A DNA stretch of 64,000 nucleotides from Narthecium ossifragum (GCA_963920575.1 OY986965.1:30994007-31058006), one strand, 5' to 3'. Shown: positions 32,888-44,981, counted from the first letter of the stretch. The notes: generated by a model not told the origin, from the sequence alone. A program made the numbers and translations.

Positions 32888-33077
32888 CTAATTAGAACTA
32901 ATTATAAGAACTAATTATTTGGTGATTTTGAATGTACGTAACATAGGTGTATGGTTTATGCATTGCCACCTGGATTCCCATCTACCATGGGGACTGGCAA
33001 TGGCCTTCGAGGTGGAGAATGGTCATACGGCGGCCTCTACCCTCCCTCCACCACCCGCTGACTTCCCCAAATGTTGA
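30630..33077 (+). CDS. Laccase (multicopper oxidase), copy 3
   Basis: Third tandem laccase. Exons: 30630-30716, 30987-31138, 31258-31505, 31637-31765, 31871-32845, 32947-33077; 573 residues. Same phases as the other copies, with stop TGA instead of TAA. The signal peptide and all copper motifs are kept ([30 protein letters not shown]). Differences from copies 1 and 2 include SPYNMTIHW for SPYDMTIHW (which creates an N-glycosylation motif), [11 protein letters not shown] in place of [11 protein letters not shown], and Val-to-Ser in HCHLDSH. The hAT-like element ends only about 490 bases upstream, so its arm sits close to the promoter. The gene appears functional. Laccases act in the cell wall on phenolic substrates; the exact role is unknown. 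Confidence 0.95.
31920..31940 (+). promoter_or_regulatory. Predicted miR397 target site in laccase 3
   Basis: Same 21 bases as in the other two laccases, so any miR397 control would act on all three transcripts. Confidence 0.65.
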
Positions 33078-33470
33078 GGAAATTAAGATTATGCATGCAC
33101 TTGATGAAGAAAGGTATAACAAGCCAATTAATTTATTTATTTCATCATTTATATTCTTAGAAAACATATTATTTTCTGTTTATTGAATACAATTATTGTT
33201 CGATTGTAACAAAATCAGTTGGAATCTGATTCGTTTGTATTCATTAAGGGTTTCAATAAAGTGTGAATTATATCATTTTACAAAACCAGAGATGTGGTGC
33301 AATTCTTGGTATTTGTTCAATCTATATATATAAATTGGAAGTGTCCCTTCTTGTATATATAAGCTGTTTATGACCCTCATTCATGGTTATATTTATGTGC
33401 TCTTTTATTTAACTTTTGCACGTGATCAGATATAGGAAATCAGCCTTCGGCTCATCTATTCCAAAAAATA
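33078..33470. repeat. Laccase downstream block, copy 3 (first part)
   Basis: Matches 10907 onward (TTTCATCATTTATATTCTTAG and following) up to CAGCCTTCGGCTCATCTA, after which a foreign segment interrupts it. The remainder of the block is at 35512-36355. Confidence 0.8.
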
Positions 33471-33474
33471 TATA

Positions 33475-35311
33475 TATAAAAAATGGGATTTTAATAGGGA
33501 GCACCGTTATATGAACTTATCTTGCTAATAAAACATCATCTATTAAATTTAACTCCTTAACACCATCTTAGAGTTTAAAAGACTATTATACCCATCACTC
33601 TATTATTATCAACAGAACTCCCTTAAAACACCTCCCCCTCAAAATCCAGACGGCTCCCACCTCCAGATTCGTCGCCGGCCGCTCCCAAATCCAGATCCGT
33701 CGTCGGCCGCCGCCGCTTCAGATCCAGATCTGTCGCTGGCTTCTCCCAAATCCGTCGGTGCCCCCACCCCCAGATCCTCTTTGATAGTTACTAAAATCCA
33801 TTCATGTACATTAATCAAGAATAAAAGAGGGAAATCTGCAAAGAGAATATTACAAAGAAAATAGCACAATCCAAACCATACATTAGTAGAATAGAAGAGG
33901 GAAGCACAATCCAAACCATACATTAGCGGAATAGAAGAGGAAAATCTATTCTTGATTTCAGTACATATTAAAGAGGATTTAAAGCTCATGTATGGTTTGA
34001 ATTGTGCTCTTTCCTCTTTGCAGTATTCTCTTTCCAATATTCTATTTGCAGATTTCCCTCTTCTCTTCTTGATTAATATACACGAATGGATTTCAGTATT
34101 CTCTTTGTAAAAAAGAGAATACCTATCAAAGAGAATTTAGAGCTGATATATGATTTGGATTGTGCTCTTTTCTTTGCAATATTCTCTTTACAGTATTATA
34201 TTTATAATATTCTCTTTTTAATTTTTCTCTTTACAATATTCTCTTTGCAGTATTCTCTTTTTCATTTTTCTCTTTTCACTTTTCACTTTTCACTTTTTCA
34301 TTTTTCTCTTTTCACTTTTCACTTCTCTATTTTCTGTTTTAAGAGTGGGTTAGCGAATTTTTGCATTCTCAAATTAAAGAGAGAAAATTAAAAAGAGAAG
34401 ATTAAAGAGAGAAAATTAAAATAAGGAAATCATCTTATTTTTAATTAAAAAAGAAAATTAAAAAGAGAAAATTAAAGAGAGAAATTTAAAAACAAAAAAT
34501 TAACAAAGAGAAAATTGAAGATCAAGAACTACAACAGCGCCTACATGAAGTACAATTAAATTGTGATACATCATATGAAAGAATTCTCATTTTTTTCATA
34601 TTTTTCCCAAATTTTCTAGATATTCCGCTTGATTTTTTCTCTTCTCTTTGCTTGAACCTAATCAAACCAGGCTGCTTAAGTGGATGAGCTGAATCAGGTG
34701 AGAGTTGGCTGAGCCAATTTGGTCAAGCTGGTCTAGGGAGATCCGATGGTTGTGGTTGGCCGGAAGTAGATCGCCGGTGATAGGGCCTTTTCGACGGGCG
34801 GGACCTTGGAGGAAGGGTCGTAGGACGGAGGGGAAGAGATCCACCGGAGAGGATCGGCTGGAGGAATGTCGGATCGACGAGATCTGGATGTCGACGATGG
34901 TGAGGTTCGGGAACAACGGTGGAGTTCAGCGGGGGCATGGAACGGTAGGGGAAGGTCGGGATGTCAGTAGGAGGGTTGGCGAGGGTTTTAGAGGGGTTTG
35001 GGGATGAGATCAGCGTCGGAAAGGGGTGATAGTGGTGGCTGTGAAGATCTGCTCGTGGATGTTTAGGAAGAAGTGGCCGGGATCGGAGTCGACGTAGACA
35101 GCGTCGTCCGTCACGAAGACCTCCGACGACGACGGATCGGAGGCGATGAGGCGCTGCGATGACGGATCGGAGGAGGGGGAGAGTGACGGGGAGAGGAAGG
35201 GGAGAAGGAGGGGGGCGATGGAGGAGGGGGGGGGGCAATGGAGAGGGACGAGGAAGTGAGGAGGGGGGAGAGGGAAGGGGCGATGGAGTTGAGGCGCTGC
35301 AATCACGAATC
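33475..35311. other. Insertion with foldback and low-complexity tracts
   Basis: This stretch interrupts the laccase 3 downstream block. Segments near 33785-33852 and 34040-34105 are inverse copies (AAATCCATTC...TTAATCAAGA and its complement). Between and after them are repeats of CAATCCAAACCATACATTAG and long TTTTCACTTTTC tracts. From 34700 the sequence becomes GC-rich with Pro/Arg-type open frames that look like composition artefacts. I recognise no gene. The right border is lost in the assembly gap. Confidence 0.55.
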
Positions 35312-35511
35312 NNNNNNNNNNNNNNNNNNNNNNNNNNNNNNNNNNNNNNNNNNNNNNNNNNNNNNNNNNNNNNNNNNNNNNNNNNNNNNNNNNNNNNNNN
35401 NNNNNNNNNNNNNNNNNNNNNNNNNNNNNNNNNNNNNNNNNNNNNNNNNNNNNNNNNNNNNNNNNNNNNNNNNNNNNNNNNNNNNNNNNNNNNNNNNNNN
35501 NNNNNNNNNNN
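35312..35511. other. Assembly gap (200 N)
   Basis: Exactly 200 undetermined bases, a usual placeholder for a gap of unknown size. Reading frames across it are meaningless. Confidence 0.98.
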
Positions 35512-36355
35512 AGAAATAGCTACTTAGTTTCGGTGTTCCGGTATAGCTTCGCTATCTCTCCTACTTAATTTAGGCTTTAATACAGAGGGGATACAGCAAT
35601 GAGCAAGCTAGTCGTCGTCGTTTGGACTCGGTCCAAAAGCTACTTAATTTGACACGACTTGGTTGCCATGTTCACTAAATTATCAAGACAAAATAAGACC
35701 TGATCAAGCTCGTGCCAGATCTCGCATAGGTTTATGGAAACCACTGGTGAAATGGACATTTTGGACCAACGTGCTGCATTGAGATTCATTGAAAAGGCCC
35801 ATTCTTGTCTAACGGTGAACTCGCTGTCACAATTGTAGGCTGTGTTCTCGTGGGCTGATGGGCCGGGCTGTTGACCCAATGCCCCATGTTGCAAGGAATG
35901 CGAATATGGTGGATGGAGAGGAGCTTCCTAGGCTCATTTATCATCAATGGCGGGATGAGAGAGCTCTCCAAATGCTAAGTAAAATTTGGAACTGTTTGGT
36001 TAACTGCATCACACATGCTCCTCAATCACAGCCGATGCCATGAAGTGGTTGATTTGATCGTATCACGTGATGTAATATCGGTTTACTTCAAACATAATCT
36101 ATTTTTCAAAATAAATGCGACTACATGCTGGACATGTTAGCATATGACTTGAGTGACTAATCCATCCTCTCCTATCATCTTAACATATCATAATTTCCGA
36201 TTTTCCTAACATTTAAATTTTTGGCCGGTTTGGTCTTTAGTGCTCCATCCTATTTGCATCATTAGATGCAATTTTCTTCAACTGTCAGAACCCTATAAAC
36301 TAGTAATTTCGGCGGAGACTTTGATCATTATATCCCCAGTAGAGTTTGCATATAA
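35512..36355. repeat. Laccase downstream block, copy 3 (second part)
   Basis: Matches about 11470-12340 and 19261-20127 (GTTTCGGTGTTCCGGTATAG to CCCAGTAGAG...GCATATAAGATA). Similarity ends at about 36355, the right boundary of the tandem array. Confidence 0.8.
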
Positions 36356-38242
36356 GATATGGACAAGAATCCAAGAATGAGAAAAAGCACTATATATATT
36401 AACCTAAGATTGAAGCCAGTAGTGATCAATGATTACAGTGACAGATCCAATAATTGGATCATTTCTAAATGATGATGATTTCGACAGCATTCTCATTGTC
36501 ATCTTCATCCGCTTTGCATCTTAGCATCAGCCCTAAATTATTTAATTAAAGCATGATCTTATCGCATCATTATCGAGCCAAAAGGTTTAGGCCAGTGTGA
36601 AAACATGTGCGCAACCACCTCATCAGCATGAGCACGTACCATACGCATCTTGTGTAATAATCCAAATCAAGCAAACTTTTATAACTCATGAGGTCGACGC
36701 AAACATATTGCCTATATAGCATTCACGATCAAAGGACTGAATGACAACAAGCAATCATCATCAACAGTAGGTATCTTGTTTGCATATATTTGTAGTCCAG
36801 TTATCATGAGAATATATATCTTTGTGGTCCAAGACGATCGATCATATATTCTTCACAGCAAGAACACTACTAGACGGCGGCCGATAATACTAAGATATAG
36901 TGTGAATCGATGGGCTGCCTATTTTTTATACTGAGCTAAATATTGTACGTGTCGGTATATATCCTGGATGGTTTCTGAAGATTCTATACAGATATTGTCC
37001 CTTTTGCCTATATATATTAATGGCAGGGGCGGCCAGCTCCTCCAGTAAAAGTATTGAGATCGATCTCTTCCTAATTGAAAAGAAAAGCCTATCTTTACAA
37101 GTAGACAATGATTAGAAGGAATAAGAATACCCTTCACATGATCATTAGCAAGCAACTCATTCAGGATTCCCAAAGGTCAGAGGTGCTCGATCCTCCGCTC
37201 AATCCTTCATCACTACCTGATCATCATCATATCTTTTCAATTAATGGACCACACCCCTGTAAGTGGAAGGCAATCAGTGGTTCGACTAAGCATCTACGCA
37301 CCGAACAATGGAGCTTCGTAACCATGATCATTTCTTCTGGGCGCGGCAAATCTTCTCCCCGGACCCCGGAGAAGAAATTAATAAGCTTAAAATCGAAGAA
37401 GATACGTGCCCAAACTGTTGGGAGATTATGTATATCTTCAGAGTTCATACAATGCGTGTATATTATATACTGCAGTCAACCTGGGATTCACTTAATAAGC
37501 TTATTAATGCACTATATATACTATAGTTTTGAGGTTCACCACTAGTATATATGTAAACACGTACATAATAAATCAATTATTGTATGTATATAAAGGCTAC
37601 GTTTTGCCATGTTGTCTCTAGTTCGCTAGCATGCAGTATAGCTAGGTTCTGGATGCTTTAGGACCATATATGCATCGTGAGATTGCAACCATTAGTATAA
37701 TAATTAAGATATTGCTGTAGAGCGAATGTAAGTGCTGGAATCACATGAATGGCAAGGAAAAATTGGCATGAAAAAGGGATATATAAGCTTTTTAATGAGG
37801 TCCCTAGCTAGCTAATGTGAACCTACAACATGTGACTAGCTATGTCCTATACATACATGTGACAGCCTGATCATGATTTACATCAACAACCTGTTCATCA
37901 TCTCTTCCTTCGCCATCCATGAAGCTAGCTAGTATAGTACTGCCTTTCAAGCTTCTTCTTTAAGTTTTCATGTATAAAGCTAGTCCTTGTTGTACCAAAC
38001 CTTAAAATTCAACCATTAGTTTAAAGGAATACTAGTTAGTTTTCCTACCCTTTTAATTTGGGCAGTGGAACCTGCAGTATTTAATTTGTGCACTTTGTTG
38101 CCCAATACAGCTAGCTAGCTCTTGCTACCAAGAGGACATATCAGTCATTGTACCTCAATTTCAGACACATGCTATGCTGTTAACTTCCCTTTAAATTGAG
38201 GACTCTCTGCAGAGGCTCACTACTACTCGTTGTGGTTTAGTT
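36356..38242. other. Gene-free intergenic region upstream of MIR393
   Basis: AT-rich unique sequence. Open frames near 37108-37545 show no recognisable domain or codon pattern. It may include the MIR393 promoter, but I cannot place one. A (GA)n tract at 38241-38264 lies just before the hairpin. Confidence 0.5.
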
Positions 38243-38280
38243 GAGAGAGAGAGAGAGAGAGAGATGGTTGATTGCCTTTC

Positions 38281-38397
38281 AATGGCTGAAGAAGGCATCC
38301 AAAGGGATCGCATTGATCCCTTGGCAGATGGAAATTGCTGTAGCCAGGGATATATCTCGGGATCATGCGATCTCTTTGGATCTCTCCTTTATCCATT
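38281..38397 (+). ncRNA. MIR393: MIR393 microRNA precursor
   Basis: The 5' arm carries the conserved 22-nt miR393 at 38298-38319 (begins TCCAAAGGGATCGCATTG). The 3' arm carries the star strand at 38362-38382 (ATCATGCGATCTCTTTGGAT). The two pair with the expected few mismatches, and the stem continues below through AATGG...CCATT. The loop is about 42 nt. In angiosperms miR393 cleaves TIR1/AFB auxin-receptor mRNAs, tuning auxin response and defence. Whether this locus is expressed is not known from sequence. A small open frame overlapping the hairpin (38241-38426) should be ignored. Confidence 0.95.
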
Positions 38398-41300
38398 ATT
38401 CATTATATTTTTCAATCTGTAGCTAGCGCGAGGTACCTTGAATTCATCATCGGTCTTGCTCCCCCATAAGGTTTCCGGCTCCCGATCCTCCTATTGTTTC
38501 CTTGCATTCCATCCCCAAGGATTACCGAATATATACATATATAGCTCTCTTTTCTGGTATAACTGGGTATGTTCTACCTAATTAAACCAGCAAAAGTCTC
38601 TCATAATTTTGTTTCAAATTCTCTTCTGAAGGAAATCGATACATGGAATTTTATGGCTTAATATATATGTATATCCTCTCTCGATCTTTCTGGACAGGTA
38701 CTACAGAGATTTCCAAAGATAGGAAAGGGTTGGTGCATTCTCTGCAGCTGAGATTTAGATCGAGCAGCTGCTTCAGTATTTGGCTACTGATCATGGCAAT
38801 ATATACTGCATGTCATGGTTTCTTTCTTTTTGTTATGGGCTTCCCTCTCGGCAAATATATATACATAATATTGCAGACATAGTTTTCCTAAAATGAAGAA
38901 ACACCTTACAACCTTGTTGCCGAGGAATGGTTCACAATTAAGGAACAATTAATGATTCCACAGAAGTAGATTAAATTTTTTGGTCAATAATTTCTATATA
39001 ATACTTTATCTCACTCATACAACATGACCAATGTGGTATATATAGCTTTTCTTATATATCGCTTCCTTAACTTGTTGCATTTCTAATTGGGAGCTTTCAT
39101 GATATCTTACAACTTTCTTGTTGCATTTCTGTAATTGCCTTTTAATTATAAATGGTACAATTAGTCAAGTCGTGATCGATCATTTGGTTGCGACATGATT
39201 GGCACAGATGCTAGCTAGGGTTCTATATATGCTTGATTAATCCCATCAAGCAGATGCATGCAGGCCTCTCAAAGCGATCTTACAGCTGCATGTGGTCGGT
39301 CGCTGAGCAACTTGCATAATCTCAGGAGATTATAAGGAAATTAAGATGTCCCTGATTTGATTCTTATCAAGATCTTGAATGCCGGTATATATAAGTCATG
39401 AAATGAATATGAAAAATACACCAGCAGTCTTATTAATTTTATTTTCCATCGATCCCCATGCTTGAATTAATTCTAAGCACTACAGAAATGAAACGAACAA
39501 TTTCAGCTAAAGATGTCATAACGTTTATTAGTTAATTAAGCTTGTAATTAATTAATCACGTGCTCCATGATTCTAGAAAAGAGATTTGAAGCAGCTTCTT
39601 AATTACTTGCCTAATGGCCGGTAGTGTTTTTTTCCTGTGATCATGAGCATCACTCTCAGAAAAAAGGTAGAAATTGCATTATACCTAATTCATGGCTTCT
39701 TTTCTCTATATGTAGAAGAAAGTCCACCTTACGTCAGACTTAGGAAGTTACCTCGAGTAGCTTTGGTGTGATCCGCTGCAGCAGCCTTCAGGCTTAACTA
39801 ACAAAACAAAAGAAGATACCAAAAATGCTAAAGAGACTAAGATTTTTTTTTTCTCCATTGATACATCCATCTTTGGATACATATATAGTTTCTGTTAATT
39901 TACTGAAACAATGTCTATAGAAATATTAGTGATCTGTGAGATTTCCTTTCACAGATCCTCCGGCCAGTTGCATTTTTTATGGGGATCTGCCATGATCCCC
40001 AACAATCAGTATTTATCCACTTGCTTATTTTCTTTTACAAATTAATGGCCTTTCATCTTGTTAGAACATTTCAATCGAGCCCGTGATCATTTGATTGTGA
40101 TATAAATATGACACAAATGCTAGCTAGGGTTCTAACTTCTAAAATTGACCTCTCATGACAGATATGCTGGCTTCACAGTGCGACTGTAGTGTTGGGCCTG
40201 CTGGCATAGTGTCACCAGGTCCAGGAAACAAGAAAATAAATTAATCTCTGATTTGATTCATTGTCAAAAATGTTCTATATATGTAACCTTATTGCATGAA
40301 TATGGAATAATCCAATGGAAATTCTTATCAGGTTGTGCATTCACATGATGATAAGTCAGCATATATGTAAGCAAACGCTTAAGAAACATCGATCAAGATA
40401 GAGCTAGGCTGGTATATATGCTTGAAGTTGAAGCAGAGAAATTAGCCAAACAATCAGTCTCATCAGTTATAAAGATGCCATAACGTTTATTTATTAGTTA
40501 AGCTCGTTATCACTTGTTCACTAAATTTTTTATACTAAAAAAGCATGTTGCATCAGCCTTTGATCACCTTTTATTATTAGTCTCACTTGTTCGCTTTTGT
40601 TATTGCATCTGATAGATCTGAAAAGGCCTAAGCTCCTGCAGTCACACAAGCCTACAGTGTTTTTAATACGTCCATACAAGTAATGCTGCTTCAGTGCATT
40701 ATTCACAAAGTGTTAAACATCAGATCGTACTGCGAACACATTAATATAATATCCATGGTGCTAGCTAGCTAGCTGCTATGATTCCTAGATGCCTAAAAAG
40801 ATAAAGATAAGTTGCTTTACTTGCTCTCTTGAAGAGATTATTCGAACACTGTACCAATGTAATTGAAGAAGTACGCAACTAAAGAAGGCTTCTACTACAT
40901 ATGCTATTGCATGTGTTAAAACTTAGTATGAAAGACATGCTAAATTTTGAGATCACTTAGGAAATGCAAGTTAGAATCGCTGGCATAAAGACCCAAATTA
41001 CCAAAGTTAAGAAAGAAGACGCAGAACACACTGCGTGTTAACTAATTAATCACATGCATGTTGATCACTTTTACAGTGATCATAGACATAAAGTCAAAGG
41101 AGCTAGGCCTAAAAACAAGGAAGAAATTAAACGTACATACATGTTAATGTGAATCAGCGACTTTTGAGCCGGTTATATAGACCACTTAAAGATATTAACT
41201 CTCTCCATCTCTCTCAACTTTTTTAAGCTTTTGAGTTGGATGATTAGAATAATATGTTATCAAAGGAAAAAGATCATAGTTCTAATCTCACTCCTGACAG

Positions 41301-41747
41301 TCCTTGCAATAAATTCTAAAAGATGATGTTTTTTGGTTGGAACTGTTGGATAATAGTTGTAAAGAACTGTTGAATAATAGTTGTAATCTCATCATCGTGA
41401 TTCCCGTACCTTTTATTAAAAGAGCGAAAAGAATATCTGGGCGGTTCGTTTCTAACAAAAATGGATGCATACCGTCCAAATTAGAACACCAAAACCATAG
41501 GTTTATAGAGCTGTTACAATCGTGTTTGGAAAGGAAGACGGGATTTCTTTCTTATCTTAGTACCGAAGTCATGCGCTTTTGTTTGAGAGTTCAAAGCATA
41601 CAAATCACTTAACAACATGCAAGCCAGATGGTCATCTGACTATCGTATTGGTTTTCTGCACAGTAATACCCGTACAAGTAATGGTAATGACTCATCGAAT
41701 GATGTACAAAAATTATTTTGCGTATAAAAAACCCAGGAAAGAACGAT
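38398..41747. other. Gene-free region with an old internal duplication
   Basis: No coding gene recognised. Segments at about 39160-39590 and 40075-40510 share ordered similar stretches (GATGCTAGCTAGGGTTCTA; CTGATTTGATTC; GATGTCATAACGTTTATTA and GATGCCATAACGTTTATTT), consistent with an ancient tandem duplication of about 0.9 kb. The 41280-41740 stretch probably includes the PAR1 gene's 3' flank. Confidence 0.5.
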
Positions 41748-42534
41748 TTAGGCTGAAGCAGGAGGAGAAGCAATCGGGGAAGTAGCGATCTTTGAGCCAA
41801 TCAGATCACCTGGGGCACCACCAGCCGTGGGACCTGGCGCGGCCCCAGAGCTAAGAAGCTCCACCATCGTCCGACGAGGGTTCCCACGCCTAACCTCGCA
41901 CACATCCGGCAAAAAGACACCTGCAACCACGTACCCATCGCTATTAGCTCGTGATATATATAAGCAAATGCATTTGACTAGAACATGAACCTGGTTAATT
42001 ACCAGGAAACAATATTCATCGACAAGGACGATGCTAATTAAATCATGAATCTAACGATCGATAAAAGAATTCACGCGATGCAGATATATAAGCAAAGATA
42101 TGGAATTCGTATATATACTGTGTTTAATTACCTTCTCCTGCAGCGAGATTGAAATAAAGATCGACGATGTTGGGACACTTCTGGTAGCAGTCCACCGAGC
42201 ACAGCTTGTCGGTGAATTGTGGCTCGAGCAAGGAGTCCGAAGAGATCCCAACCGAGTTGCGATCCACGCCGCACGCCCTCACGCACTCATCGGTCTCTAT
42301 CCAATTCGACATCATGTCGACGGCCACCTCCGACGTCCGGCATTGGTACTCCGTGGGACCGTTCTTGTGGGGGGAGCTCTCCAACAAGCACCGCTTCGAG
42401 GTCGACGAGATGGCGAACGCGCACAGGTCCCGCGGCAGGTCCTCGCAGATCACCCCGCCTAGAGCGGATGGCAGGACGAGTGAGAAGGAGAGAAGGAGGG
42501 CCAACGGCAGCTTGGAGATTGTAGGAGAAGCCAT
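41748..42534 (-). CDS. PAR1-family secreted cysteine-rich protein
   Basis: Two exons on the minus strand: 42534-42132 and 41920-41748, joined across GT/AG with a shared Gly codon, giving 191 residues. The signal peptide (MASPTISKLPLALLLSFSLV...) ends near ALGG, followed by the family's VICEDLPRDLCAFAISS, CRTSEVAVD, IETDECVRACGVDR, LLEPQFTDKLCS and NCPNIVDLYFNLAAGEG-like motifs (here KCPNIVDLYF) with conserved cysteines. These define the photoassimilate-responsive PAR1 family, named from sugar-induced tobacco transcripts; its molecular function is unknown. Exon 2 adds VFLPDVCEV and a low-complexity Ser/Pro/Ala tail. A TATA-like TTATTTATAGG lies about 115 bases upstream. Highly similar proteins are common in plants, so the call is firm. 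Confidence 0.93.
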
Positions 42535-43729
42535 GGAATTGGTTGTGGAGAAGCTCTCGTACGTAATTTGTTTGATTGTTAGGATTCAAGAGAGGGCGTG
42601 ATGTTTGTTGACGATGATGGCTTTGGTGGAAAAGAGCTTGTTAGGCCGCCTCCTATAAATAAGGAGAGAAGATCTAGATATTTTATGGTGGGATGACTCG
42701 TGGAAAATGAGACCAACTACGTCGGCTAACACTTAATTAATTAATTGCTAGATTTTATCATGCACCTTCTAGGTAGACGCGTGGGTTTGTTTTAGAGGTT
42801 GTTGCAGGATCTTTCGCGATTAACAGCTATATATTGCATGGTCACCTTCTAGAGAGATTCTAACACGGACCAGCTATCGTTGTCTAAATTTCAATGTTAC
42901 ATACGTTGTTAAGGAGGATTCATATATGCCTTACACGGTGGGAAGTAATCAAAGCACGCAACCTTAGCATTCCGTGTGTTGAATCCGTCTATAAGCCATG
43001 GTTGGTGGTGGAAGGTGATCTGTTTGTTTTTTTTGTAGCTTATTCTATAATTTTTCTAACTTGCTTAAATTTCTTCTTGTCTGCTGCTTACTTTGCACTA
43101 CACTGTTGAATGTTGATCCCGCCAACGAAAAGAGAAACTCGTGTTGCAATGTCCCAAGTTCACCAATAATTAGTCTCTGAGTTCGAACTTATTACAGTCT
43201 AGCAGGACGAAGCTTCTTTCTTGTTGCGTTGTGATCGATGTTGAATCACTGTGATGGGCGGGGGGATACCTTACATCAATGGTTTTAATTAGCGGATGTG
43301 CAAGGGTTCCTACTTCCTAGGGTAAACTTTGCCGACTCGAGGTAGTTGATTCGTCTCTCCTCGCATCATGCTTTTGCGCTACGTAAAGGCGTAAAGCTGC
43401 TGCCTCTCACGGCCACGTCTCAGCTGTCAGATTAAAGGTCTCTTTTGCATTAAAATTCATTTGGTAAGCTACGATGTACACGTGTTTTGACTATATATAT
43501 TTGCTATCAGAGGTAATTCATTTGGTATACATTTGCCCGGATGTATACATGGCAACTGTATTAAAAGACATGTAACGCTCCCGTTCCTTCACACAATACT
43601 ATCGATTTTTAGTTCATCCATGTAATCCGGAACACTTCTATAAGTATATAACCAAGGGATAATACTCCACGACAAGTACGTTTAATCTTGAGTTTTCTGA
43701 TAGAATCATTGTCATCACAACTTTAAAAC
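42535..43729. other. Intergenic region, no gene seen
   Basis: Contains the PAR1 promoter (42535-42700). Beyond that I see short AT-rich tracts and open frames (for example 42894-43109) without recognisable domains. Confidence 0.5.
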
Positions 43730-43734
43730 GCGTT

Positions 43735-44260
43735 GTGTTATAGAATGCGATTAGCATATATATAGAAATATTCGCGATCCACACACAGGCGCTGTTGGAT
43801 TGCTTACTCGGCCATCCGACTCAAGATCCACACCTTTAAAACACGTTGTGTTATAAAAAAGCGAATAACATACATATAAATATGTTTCAGATCCACACCC
43901 AGGCGTTCTGAGATTGCTTACTCGGTCATCCGACTCATGATTCATAGCCATGCATATTGCTTACTCGGTCATCCGACTCATGATCCACACCCAGGCGTTG
44001 TGGGATTGCTTACTCGACCATCAAACACAAGATGCCGGATCCAGAGGAATCCACCCCCGTTAGGCGGCCCGGCGGCCCAGCGCCCTCGCTGACACAATTT
44101 CCGTTCATCCGACTCATGATCCGCACATAGGCGTATTAATTCCGACCATCTAACTCACGATCCACGCCCAAATGTATTGCTTACTCAGCCTTCCGACTCA
44201 CGATCCACACTCACGCGTCGTGGATTGCTTACTCGGCCATCCGACTCAGCCAGACACCCC
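43735..44260. repeat. Tandem repeat of GATTGCTTACTCGGCCATCC units
   Basis: A roughly 50-base unit (GATTGCTTACTCGGCCATCC, GACTCATGATCCACACCCAG, GCGTTGTG) recurs about six to seven times with variation and spacers. One spacer carries CTTTAAAACRCGTTGTGTTA twice. Not coding. Confidence 0.8.
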
Positions 44261-44981
44261 CAGGACGAATACCACTCTCAACGTGTCGGATCCACACAAT
44301 CCACCCCTTTGGGGATTCTCCCAATGGCATGTTGTTGTAGTCTAATAACTAGTCATTTGGTTTTCGTCAAATAGGCATGTGGCTTGCAAATGCAATGCAA
44401 AGCTTCATTCTCTTGCTCTTTCGAATGTCCTATCTGTTCTTTAATCATTTTCTCCTCATTTAACACATTGATCTTCTGACTGTCGCCGAGAGAGAACTTG
44501 AGGCCAAAAAAATAGAAGATTCTTAACACATAGGAGATTATCACTCTTACATATGCTATTGCACAAAAACATTGGGCAATTTCCCAATTTGGGCATGTCA
44601 TCCTTGCGAGCCAAACCAAGTGACCCATAGTCAGGACTGAGGTATGGTCTATGGCCCAATTACGAAAGAAGCTGTGAGGAATGTCTTCGATCAGAAGAGT
44701 GTGCAGAATGCAGATGGTCCCGGCAGCAAAGGCGAAGCAGGTGTGCCCAAAGCGAGTAGGCCCGTTGGTCTAGTTGGTAATCTTATAATGCAGGCCGGAT
44801 CTGTCAATACTAGCCCAATTATCAAGAGATCCCTTGACCCATGAGCCATGGTCATCTTTCCAATGGATCCGTGAGGCTCAATCGTGTGACCCAACCTAAA
44901 ACAGATGCACTTATTGGATTAGTTGGCTTCAATGATATGTGATGGAGAAAGAAGTCATCAAGGTTAAAGGTCCACTGAAGT
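44261..44981. other. Intergenic region, no gene seen
   Basis: Short open frames on both strands lack recognisable motifs. No repeat structure was identified. Confidence 0.45.

Noticed and set aside
34723..35238. Minus-strand 171-codon open frame
   Set aside because: Pro/Arg/Ser-rich low-complexity text from GC-skewed sequence with no domain. The opposite strand also stays open, as expected by composition.
35159..35527. Open frame running through the N gap
   Set aside because: Its length comes from undetermined bases.
37108..37545. 145-codon plus-strand frame
   Set aside because: No recognisable motif, splice structure or codon pattern; overlapping open frames occur on the other strand.
39936..39966. 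Short hairpin GATCTGTGA...TTCACAGATC considered as a microRNA
   Set aside because: The stem is only about ten pairs, too short for a plant precursor, and no known miRNA sequence is present.
43735..44260. CRISPR-like alternation of repeats and spacers
   Set aside because: Units are variable in length and sequence, spacers are repeated, and the context is a plant nuclear genome, so it is an ordinary minisatellite.
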